NCBI GenBank assembly: GCA_900545715.1
Contig: URAJ01000033.1
Location: 1-24,483, forward strand
From: an uncultured Opitutales bacterium
GTDB lineage: Bacteria > Verrucomicrobiota > Verrucomicrobiia > Opitutales > Intestinicryptomonadaceae
Length of the DNA stretch: 24,483 bases
Direction: 5' to 3'
Shown piece after piece: positions 8,306 to 15,173 of the stretch. A model generated the notes under the pieces. That model was not told the origin of the DNA and searched no databases. It saw only the letters and a list, made by a program, of their open reading frames with translations. The stretch's first letter is position 1. Every line of letters starts with the position of its first letter. The translations under genes and the position numbers were made by a program.

Positions 8306-8521
8306 AAGCGTATTTTCCGAAGTTTTACATATCTTGTAAATTAAAAAATCGAACTTTGCGACCTCCGCTTAAACAAAAAGCTCAATAGAAATTTAAAGAT
8401 TTATTTTAGTGCTAACTATCAAGCAGATTGCGCCGCATATCCCTGCACTATCCTGTGCCAGAATTTTTTAGGCGCACTTTGTTTTAGCGTCTGAGAATGC
8501 CAAATCCGCAAAGAGTGCGAA

Positions 8522-9796
8522 TCACAGGGCTGCTATGCTCTCGGAGATGGCTTCCGCCGCCCGCGATAAATCGTCGTCGGTGTGGGCGGCACTCATAAAG
8601 CATATTTCGTATGCGCTCGGCGCAAAATATACTCCCCTGTCGAGGCAGCCCCAGAAGAACTTCTTGTAAAGATCGGCGGAAGACGCCATCGCGTCGGAGC
8701 AATTTTCCACCGGATTTTCATTGAAGAAGAACGAGAATAGCGACGCCACTTTCGGAGTCTGCAAAGCTATTCCCTTTTTTGCGGCTGCGCTGCGCGCGGC
8801 TTCCACAATAAACGAAGATTTTTTCTCAAGCAATTCGTACGGAGGGTTGTCGCGTATCATTTTTAGAGCGGCAATTCCCGCCGCCATCGCGAGCGGATTT
8901 CCGCTGAGAGTCCCCGCCTGGTAAACGGGCCCGATAGGCGCGAGCATCTCCATAATTTCCCTCTTTCCGCAGAACGCCCCGACAGGAAGGCCGCCCCCTA
9001 TGATTTTGCCGAGCGCGCAGAGGTCGGGCATTATGCTCTCCCTCGCTTGTGCTCCGCCGGCGGACGCGCGGAATCCGGTGATTACCTCGTCGAATATCAG
9101 CAGGCTTCCGTATTTTGTGCATATCTCGCGGAGGGATTTTAGGAATCCTTCTTTTGGCGCAATCAGCCCGACGTTGGCCGGGTACGGCTCGAGTATGACG
9201 CATGCGATTTTATCCGAATACTTTGAAAAGCACTCCTCGACTGCCGAGATGTCGTTAAACGGCAGGACAAGCGTGAGCTTTGCAAGATCCGCGGGAACCC
9301 CCGCCGAGTTGGGATTGCCGAAAGTCAGCGCCCCGCTGCCGGCTTTTACGAGCAGGCTGTCAACATGCCCGTGGTAGCAGCCGTCGAACTTCACAATCAT
9401 ATCCCTGCCAGTGTATCCTCTGGCGAGGCGGATTGCGGACATCGTCGCCTCCGTGCCTGAGTTTGTCATGCGCACCATTTCCGCGCAGGGTATCATCGAG
9501 CATATTAATTGCGCCATTTCAAGTTCGGCTTCGCACGGGATTCCGTATGAAGTTCCGTTTTTGAGGGCGGATTCAATCGCGGAACGTATAACCGGGTGGT
9601 TGTGTCCAAAAAGCGCGGGCCCCCATGAGCAAACAAAATCGACGAGTTCCCTTCCGTCGCAAGTCTCTATTCTTCCGCCGTTCGAGCTTTTGACAAAAAA
9701 CGGCTCTCCGCCGACTCCGCCGAACGCCCTTACGGGAGAGTTCACCCCTCCGGGTATCAATTTTTTAGATTTAGCAAAAAGTTCTTTTGAGGTCAT
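8522..9796 (-). CDS. hemL: Glutamate-1-semialdehyde 2,1-aminomutase
   Basis: A PLP enzyme that converts glutamate-1-semialdehyde to 5-aminolevulinate in the C5 pathway of tetrapyrrole synthesis in the cytoplasm. Its 424 residues match the usual length. The start region KKLIPGGVNSPVRAF is diagnostic. The aminotransferase core shows NSGTEATMSAIRLARG (112-127), FDEVITGFR (235-243) with D236 for the PLP ring nitrogen, and ALGKIIGGGLPVGAF with the Schiff-base lysine K264. Its start codon lies one base after the nadE stop (TAATATG arrangement). An AAGGA Shine-Dalgarno sequence lies inside the nadE 3' end, so the two genes are almost certainly co-transcribed and translationally coupled. No hemA or other heme gene lies in the window. 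Confidence 0.96.
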   Translation of the reverse strand: MTSKELFAKSKKLIPGGVNSPVRAFGGVGGEPFFVKSSNGGRIETCDGRELVDFVCSWGPALFGHNHPVIRSAIESALKNGTSYGIPCEAELEMAQLICSMIPCAEMVRMTNSGTEATMSAIRLARGYTGRDMIVKFDGCYHGHVDSLLVKAGSGALTFGNPNSAGVPADLAKLTLVLPFNDISAVEECFSKYSDKIACVILEPYPANVGLIAPKEGFLKSLREICTKYGSLLIFDEVITGFRASAGGAQARESIMPDLCALGKIIGGGLPVGAFCGKREIMEMLAPIGPVYQAGTLSGNPLAMAAGIAALKMIRDNPPYELLEKKSSFIVEAARSAAAKKGIALQTPKVASLFSFFFNENPVENCSDAMASSADLYKKFFWGCLDRGVYFAPSAYEICFMSAAHTDDDLSRAAEAISESIAAL

Positions 9797-9797
9797 A

Positions 9798-11474
9798 TTA
9801 AAACATTCCTTTTTTTGCGGAGACAGGTATTATTCTATCCGTCGAGAAGGCGGAAGTTGAAAGTTTTGGGCCGATTGGGTATTGGGAACGCTTGTACTCC
9901 GCGCGCGAAACCTTGCCAATAACATCTGCGACAGTCGCCGCGTCAAAGCCCTTTGCGGCTATCTCCTCCGCCGATTTTCCCTCCTCGACATACATGCGCA
10001 AAATTGCGTCGAGAATATCGTAGGGCGGCAAAGAGTCTTCGTCTTTTTGGTCGGGGCGCAATTCGGCAGACGGGGGTTTATCTATCGTATTTTGAGGGAT
10101 AATTTCGCGGCCGGCTTCGCGGTTTACAAGGTTTGATATGCGGTAAACTTCCGTCTTGTATAGGTCGCAAATGGGGGCGAACCCGCCGTTTGTATCGCCG
10201 TAGAGCGTGCAATAGCCGACAGCACATTCGCTCTTATTACCCGTGGTGAGCACGAGCGCCCCGAATTTGTTGGAGACCGCCATTAGTATTAGCCCCCTCA
10301 TTCGCGACTGTATGTTTTCCTCCGCCACGTCGCGCTGCAGCCCGGCAAAAATTTCGGACAGAGCCCCCTCCACCGCCGCGACCGGGCTTTCTATCGAAAC
10401 GCTGCGGTATTCTATGCCGAGATTTTCCGCGAGAGCCGCGGCGTCCGTCTTGCTGTGTCCGCTCGAAAATTTAGACGGCATTGAAATTCCGCAAACGCGC
10501 GAGCTCCCGAGAGCCTCGACGGCAAGCGCCGCCACGAGCGCGGAATCGATTCCGCCGCTTAACCCCACAAGCACTTTTTTTATGCCGCACTTGTTTACAA
10601 AGTCGCGGAGAGCCATTACGATTGCGCGCTTTAAGTCGGCGTCGTCGGAAAAGTCGAAAGAGTCGCCGTCGTAGCCTTCTATTGAGGAGGTGTCGATAAC
10701 CTCCGCGCACTCCTCAAATTTTTTTAGGCACTTGGACTTCGGCTCCGCGCCCGACGCGTCGAAAAATCCGCCACCGCCCGCAAACACTATTTCGTCGTTT
10801 CCCCCCACGAGGTTGCACCACACGAGCGGCACGCCTACGAAGCGGGAGACTTCGCACATCAATCCGCCCTTGCGGCGCACGGTGTCGTTGCCGGACGAAA
10901 ATACGCTTGCGGATATGTTCACAAGAATGTCGAGCGCGGACGGATCGCTTTTTTTAAGATTTGCGAAGTGTTCGAGCGGCCTTGGAAAGTACTCGTACCG
11001 CCCTGCCGTGGGAATGGTAGGAATTGTCCAGATATCTTCGCAAATTGTCACCCCTATTGATTTCCCGCGTATTTTAACGAGGCCGAAGTCCGAGCCGGGG
11101 TCAAAGATTCTTGCATCGTTGAGCGCGCCGTAGTTTGGCAACAGGTGCTTATCGCAAATTTTTTTAATAGAGCCGCCGTCTATTAAGTAGGCGGAGTTTC
11201 GGACGCCGGCCGAGCCGTGCTCCAAGCGCGGGCAGCCGACAATCGCGGGAATCGGGAGCTTGCCTGAAAGGGATTGCAGGGCGGCCTGGGCGCTCTCTAT
11301 AAATTTCTTGATGCTTGCCAAGTCCTTCAGCGGGTATCCGGAAACGCAGCATTCGGGGAAGACCGCGAATTCGGCGCCGTCTTTGGCGAGGCTGAGGCAG
11401 GCTTCCTCGATTTTTTTCGCATTGGCTGAAAAATCGCCTATTCTCGTATTGATTTGTCCGATTCCGATTTTCAT
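9798..11474 (-). CDS. nadE: Glutamine-dependent NAD+ synthetase
   Basis: This enzyme makes NAD+ from nicotinate adenine dinucleotide, ATP and glutamine in the cytoplasm. With the ATG at 11474 it has 558 residues. The N-terminal nitrilase-type glutaminase domain (about 1-260) carries the Glu-Lys-Cys triad: E41 in FPECCVSGYP, K109 in DKHLLPNYG and C145 in TICEDIW. The C-terminal synthetase domain has the ATP pyrophosphatase P-loop SGGIDS (306-311), GISMPSKFSS, TTGNKSE and the tail YKRSQYPIGPKLS. The frame extends upstream to a TTG at 11498, but MKIGIGQINTRIGDF at 11474 is the canonical family start. It is followed by hemL with a one-base gap. A palindrome at 11642-11656 lies in the shared upstream region with the divergent PEP-CTERM gene. 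Confidence 0.95.
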   Translation of the reverse strand: MKIGIGQINTRIGDFSANAKKIEEACLSLAKDGAEFAVFPECCVSGYPLKDLASIKKFIESAQAALQSLSGKLPIPAIVGCPRLEHGSAGVRNSAYLIDGGSIKKICDKHLLPNYGALNDARIFDPGSDFGLVKIRGKSIGVTICEDIWTIPTIPTAGRYEYFPRPLEHFANLKKSDPSALDILVNISASVFSSGNDTVRRKGGLMCEVSRFVGVPLVWCNLVGGNDEIVFAGGGGFFDASGAEPKSKCLKKFEECAEVIDTSSIEGYDGDSFDFSDDADLKRAIVMALRDFVNKCGIKKVLVGLSGGIDSALVAALAVEALGSSRVCGISMPSKFSSGHSKTDAAALAENLGIEYRSVSIESPVAAVEGALSEIFAGLQRDVAEENIQSRMRGLILMAVSNKFGALVLTTGNKSECAVGYCTLYGDTNGGFAPICDLYKTEVYRISNLVNREAGREIIPQNTIDKPPSAELRPDQKDEDSLPPYDILDAILRMYVEEGKSAEEIAAKGFDAATVADVIGKVSRAEYKRSQYPIGPKLSTSAFSTDRIIPVSAKKGMF

Positions 11475-11641
11475 TTTCGGAAGAATATTTTTTTCCAACC
11501 AACGGCTTTTGCAAGCGTAAATAAACTAAAATGGAGGGGCGGACGCCACCCGTAAAAATAATGGATTGTCCAAAAAATCGACTATTTTGCGCTCATACGG
11601 GCAGATAAAATATTCGAGAGGGCGGAAAGAAGAATAATTTA

Positions 11642-11656
11642 AGTTTACTGTAAACT
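11642..11656. promoter_or_regulatory. Palindrome AGTTTAC-T-GTAAACT, possible operator
   Basis: A perfect inverted repeat with 7-bp arms around one central base, in the divergent gap between nadE and the second PEP-CTERM gene. It lies about 93 bases from the PEP-CTERM start and about 168 from the nadE start. Its form suits a dimeric transcription factor. Which gene it controls cannot be told from sequence. Confidence 0.4.
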
Positions 11657-11748
11657 AAAAAAATGATTTTTTTTGGTTTTCTAAAAATACGAATATTTAT
11701 AGAAATTATACCACTTAATCTCACCATAAACCGCTAACCTGTTTTACC

Positions 11749-13320
11749 ATGAAAAGAATACTTTCTTTAAATTGCGTTTCCCCCAGCAGAATTAAAAAAA
11801 TTGTGACGATTTTCTCGTCTGCTTTTATATTATCCTCTACGGCCGTTTCCCAGACCGACATCTATTTCAATGACCGCACCGACAACGATTCGTCATATAT
11901 AAATAATCCCGCAAACTGGTACACAGACTCTTCCCTCTCCCAAGCGTTTTCGGGCGAAATTGACGGCTCCCAAAACGCTTATATTTACAGGGATTCGATA
12001 AACCCGTTCAAAATTGCGGCCTATTCTATTACATCATTCGACACTTTCACATCTGAGTCAGCTCCAATTCTCAAAAATGAGTATATATCATCTTTTATAA
12101 TGGGTAATGACTCGTCTTTAAAGGTCAACAACCTCGTCACAAACATAACTCTTGCAAAAGTTGATAAGGAGGAGTGGAAATATAGAATGTACCAATGGGA
12201 ACTCTTCGACAGGGCAACCCTAACTGTCGAAAACGACTGGGAAATTAACGGAATAAGAAATGGTTCCAATGATTGGATTTTATTCGCGTTGAAAGACACA
12301 GGGGTTGGAAACTTGATAAACGTAAAAGGCAACCTTTACTCAGGGCCAAAAACGGACTCCAATTTTATATTGTCAACTATGAACAGCGCCATGACAGTTG
12401 AAGGCGTAGTTGATTTGGAAAATAATGTCTGGAATTTATCTGTCGGTTCAAGCTTCGACTATGTAGTGCGCAATGTCGGCGGCTTTGGAGACGCAAACTC
12501 AAACGGGTTTAGCAACATAAGGTTAAATATCGCAACAGCAGACGAAACATTGCAAAAAGTTGTTGATTTGAACCTTACCAACAAAAGCTCACACGACGCC
12601 ACCGCAACCTTCACAATGAAACAGGGCTCTACGAGCAAGCTTAACATAATTATGAACGGCGACGCCATAAACGGAAAGCAAACATTGCGCTTCAATTCCT
12701 CACCTTTACACTCAGTTTGGGAGGTGGACTGCGTAAACGCCAACATAAACAATGTAGAAATTTGCTCCGGCAGGCTCGACATCGCAATGTATGACGGAAT
12801 GAAGGGCAACAATTTGTCGCTCTACTCATACGACGAAAACAATTCGCACGCCGTATTCAGCGCAGCGGGAACCTCCATGGGCAGCGAGATAGGCACTGTA
12901 GAGTTTGACTCAATGACCTTTTATAGAGGAACCCTGCTCTTCGACCTCGCCGAAGTTGAAAACGATTTTATACGCATAAACGGCACCGTGACAAAAGAAT
13001 CCCCCTCGGCGCAGCTCGTATTCGATTTAAATATCTCACGCGAGAACCTGGAAATATACCTTGATGCCTCGAAACTTGATATGCTCAGCTGGAACTTGAT
13101 GAGTTTCAAAACTGAAGGCTCCGACATCTCGCTAAGCGATGTAATACTAAAAACACAAACAGGAATAGAAGGCACGCTCGACTTCATAGAGGATTTGGAT
13201 TCCGGACTGACTACAATAAAAGTGGATTTGGGGCTTGTAGTTCCCGAGCCTTCGGATTTCGCCGCAATATTCGCCTTAGTTGCCATCGCCTACGCAGTGT
13301 ACCGCAAAAGAAATTCATAG
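11749..13320 (+). CDS. PEP-CTERM sorting domain-containing exported protein
   Basis: A 523-residue secreted protein of unknown function. The signal peptide has an unusually long basic N-region (residues 1-17) before the hydrophobic core and a likely cleavage near AVSQ (about 34). The body is Asn/Ser/Asp/Thr rich and probably mostly beta strand. The C-terminus has the sorting tag: VVPEP (PEP at residues 499-501), a hydrophobic helix and the basic end YRKRNS. It shares this architecture, though little obvious body sequence, with the protein at 2468. The ATG at 11749 has no good Shine-Dalgarno sequence and there is no later in-frame Met near the signal peptide. A GC-rich hairpin and a terminator follow. 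No enzyme motif was recognised. Confidence 0.87.
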   Translation: MKRILSLNCVSPSRIKKIVTIFSSAFILSSTAVSQTDIYFNDRTDNDSSYINNPANWYTDSSLSQAFSGEIDGSQNAYIYRDSINPFKIAAYSITSFDTFTSESAPILKNEYISSFIMGNDSSLKVNNLVTNITLAKVDKEEWKYRMYQWELFDRATLTVENDWEINGIRNGSNDWILFALKDTGVGNLINVKGNLYSGPKTDSNFILSTMNSAMTVEGVVDLENNVWNLSVGSSFDYVVRNVGGFGDANSNGFSNIRLNIATADETLQKVVDLNLTNKSSHDATATFTMKQGSTSKLNIIMNGDAINGKQTLRFNSSPLHSVWEVDCVNANINNVEICSGRLDIAMYDGMKGNNLSLYSYDENNSHAVFSAAGTSMGSEIGTVEFDSMTFYRGTLLFDLAEVENDFIRINGTVTKESPSAQLVFDLNISRENLEIYLDASKLDMLSWNLMSFKTEGSDISLSDVILKTQTGIEGTLDFIEDLDSGLTTIKVDLGLVVPEPSDFAAIFALVAIAYAVYRKRNS

Positions 13321-13328
13321 CTAAAATT

Positions 13329-13354
13329 GGCGCGCGCCGACATTGCGGCGCGCC
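13329..13354. repeat. GC-rich hairpin just after the second PEP-CTERM stop
   Basis: Arms GGCGCGC (13329-13335) and GCGCGCC (13348-13354). A bulged alternative pairing extends the stem to nine pairs with the loop ACATTG. It begins 8 bases after the stop codon but has no T-run, so it may stabilise or process the mRNA 3' end rather than terminate. Confidence 0.5.
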
Positions 13355-13456
13355 GCTGTATAAGAAATGCCCGCCAAAAAATTAGATTAGGGCGCGGTAT
13401 TTTATACGGCGAGCCAATTGGCACCCTCGGATTTTACACATTGAACCATCGGAGTT

Positions 13457-13486
13457 AGCCCGGATAAAAAACCTCCGGGCTTTTTT
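13457..13486 (+). terminator. Intrinsic terminator of the second PEP-CTERM gene
   Basis: Stem AGCCCGGA/TCCGGGCT (13457-13464 and 13474-13481) followed by six T, about 135 bases after the stop codon. Confidence 0.85.
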
Positions 13487-13533
13487 GCGTTTAGAGCAAT
13501 AATAACCCTAAAAAAATTCTATTTTATGGCTGC

Positions 13534-13565
13534 AAAAAAACGCCGAGCCCCATGCGGAGTCCGGC
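13534..13565 (-). terminator. Intrinsic terminator of the SGNH hydrolase gene
   Basis: Reading leftward, an imperfect 10-pair stem (13565-13556 with 13551-13542; one mismatch and two G-T pairs) with a GCAT loop, followed by seven T (A's at 13534-13540). It lies about 60 bases after the SGNH stop. Confidence 0.75.
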
Positions 13566-13569
13566 ATCT

Positions 13570-13610
13570 AATTGCCCGATATTTTTGCCGAATTGCCCGA
13601 TATTTTGTCG
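13570..13610. repeat. Two-copy tandem repeat of about 21 bp
   Basis: Unit 1 (13570-13590) and unit 2 (13591-13610) both begin AATTGCCCGATATTTT and differ only in the last few bases and one T of length. They sit directly between the SGNH stop codon and its terminator, so they are transcribed in its 3' UTR. Confidence 0.8.
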
Positions 13611-13623
13611 ATAGGCAACCCGC

Positions 13624-15006
13624 TTATTTTACGGGAAGTATTTCGTACGTTCTCGTTTTTGTTTCTGCGGCATCGTAGGCGTCGCCTTGCAGAGCAAAAA
13701 CTTCGTCGAGCATCTGCTTTTCTTTTGCCTTATTTTCTATATAAAACTCCACGGCAAATTTTCCCCAACCGTATATCTTCCCGCGATCCAAAATAGCGCG
13801 CGCTGCCGACACGCATTTTTGCACATCCGAAAAATCCTTAATATCTTTAAGCAAAAAGTGCTCGACAAAATACAGATTGCGCTGCGCAGCGTACTTTCCG
13901 CGTATTTCCGAGCATATCTCCGCTATCTTGACAGCTTGCGCGTACTGGGGAGTCTTATCATTGCCTGCCAAGTTGACGCCAACCGACAGCTCGGACGCGG
14001 AATACTTGCCGACGCTCTTGCCGTCTATGCGCAGCTCGTAGTCTCCGTTTGCGAGTCCGCACACTTTCAATATTTCCCTATTTAAATTTTCCTGAAAATC
14101 AGTGCGCGATTCCCCGTCGAGCGTCCTTCCGGACACAACCATTGGAAGCGCAAATTCCAATATTTTAAACGAGACCCCTCCATCGACGCTTTTTAGGTCG
14201 GAAACATCGCAGTTTTCTAATAGCGCGACCTTTGGCTTTTCTCCCGCTATTATCGACACTTTTGATACAGTAGGATTTTCTTTGGCGTCGGTTAGGTATT
14301 TGTACGCCATTACAAATCCTCCGGCGGACGCGGGGTGGACCCTGTCCCTGCCGATTATTGTCGAATACGGATCGTCTTTTTGCATCATTGAGTTAACCCT
14401 CTGCATCTCCGACCAAATATCCGCGACAAGCACATTCGGATAAGACTGAGCTATTTCCGAGCCGTACTCACCGTAAAGTTTAAGTGTATCGTTAACGCCC
14501 AAACATGGGGGCGTTTTTACTTTAGCGGTCTGGTCGTATATTGACGGGGTAAAGAGCACTACGCTTCTCGTGTTTTTTGAGAGAATCTCAATTACTTTTG
14601 CGAGATTGCTACGGTAATCTTTATTTGCCTGTTTTATATTTTTTTCCTTCTCCTCGGCTGTTTGCTTTGAGTCCAAGGAATAAAGCCAGCGCGAACAGTC
14701 GTTCATGCCTATCATTAAAAACGCCACCTTCGGCTCGGCCTTCAATATTTCGGAATCCATTCTGCGCAGCAGCCCGCTTGCGCTGTCGCCGCCTACGCCG
14801 AGATTCAGAAACTTCACCCGCATGTCGGGATAGCGCGTTATGTAATACAGCATTATATATTCGGAGGAGTGCCCGCCGTGGGTTATGCTGTCGCCAACAA
14901 ACGCGACGTTGTCGCCGGCTTTTACGATTGGCGATGATATTTTATCCGCGCCGTAAAGGCAAAGCGACAGCGCGGTCAATACTGCGATAACGATTATTCT
15001 CTTCAT
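13624..15006 (-). CDS. Secreted SGNH/GDSL-family hydrolase (esterase-like)
   Basis: A 460-residue exported hydrolase. The signal peptide is about residues 1-19. The SGNH blocks are in order: block I GDSIT with nucleophile Ser40, block II LGVGGDS (Gly near 72), block III IGMND with Asn102, and block V DRVHP with Asp221 and His224. All catalytic positions are present. Such enzymes usually remove acetyl or other acyl groups from carbohydrates; rhamnogalacturonan acetylesterases belong to this superfamily. About 220 residues follow the catalytic domain and match nothing I recognise. The ATG at 15006 is preceded by a TATAAT box only 10 bases away and no Shine-Dalgarno sequence. It is divergent from the GH106 gene with a 167-base shared promoter region, which suggests a joint role in glycan breakdown. 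Confidence 0.9.
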   Translation of the reverse strand: MKRIIVIAVLTALSLCLYGADKISSPIVKAGDNVAFVGDSITHGGHSSEYIMLYYITRYPDMRVKFLNLGVGGDSASGLLRRMDSEILKAEPKVAFLMIGMNDCSRWLYSLDSKQTAEEKEKNIKQANKDYRSNLAKVIEILSKNTRSVVLFTPSIYDQTAKVKTPPCLGVNDTLKLYGEYGSEIAQSYPNVLVADIWSEMQRVNSMMQKDDPYSTIIGRDRVHPASAGGFVMAYKYLTDAKENPTVSKVSIIAGEKPKVALLENCDVSDLKSVDGGVSFKILEFALPMVVSGRTLDGESRTDFQENLNREILKVCGLANGDYELRIDGKSVGKYSASELSVGVNLAGNDKTPQYAQAVKIAEICSEIRGKYAAQRNLYFVEHFLLKDIKDFSDVQKCVSAARAILDRGKIYGWGKFAVEFYIENKAKEKQMLDEVFALQGDAYDAAETKTRTYEILPVK

Positions 15007-15016
15007 TTGTAGCTAT

Positions 15017-15042
15017 ATTATATGTGGCATTGTTGCGGTCAA
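15017..15042 (-). promoter_or_regulatory. Candidate promoter of the SGNH gene with very short leader
   Basis: On the minus strand a perfect TATAAT (complement of 15017-15022) ends 10 bases before the ATG. TTGACC (complement of 15037-15042) lies 14 bases upstream of it, which is short for sigma70. If TATAAT is the true -10, the mRNA would be almost leaderless. Confidence 0.35.
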
Positions 15043-15124
15043 GTTTTAGAAAACCTTTTGATAAAAAAACGTACCAATACATCGTCCTAAAAAATTAACA
15101 TATTTCAATAAAATTCAAAATTTA

Positions 15125-15153
15125 TTGACATATTATCTACATTTCTTTAAAAC
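15125..15153 (+). promoter_or_regulatory. Candidate promoter of the GH106 gene
   Basis: A perfect TTGACA (15125-15130), a 17-base spacer and a weak TAAAAC (15148-15153), 20 bases before the start codon. This would leave a short leader containing the AAGGA Shine-Dalgarno sequence near 15165. Confidence 0.35.
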
Positions 15154-15173
15154 TTACAAAAAAAAAGGAACAT

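Noticed and set aside
13381..13456. tRNA-like stretch with GCCAATTGGC before the terminator
   Set aside because: No acceptor stem, T loop or anticodon arm can be folded on either strand; kept only as a structured 3' UTR.
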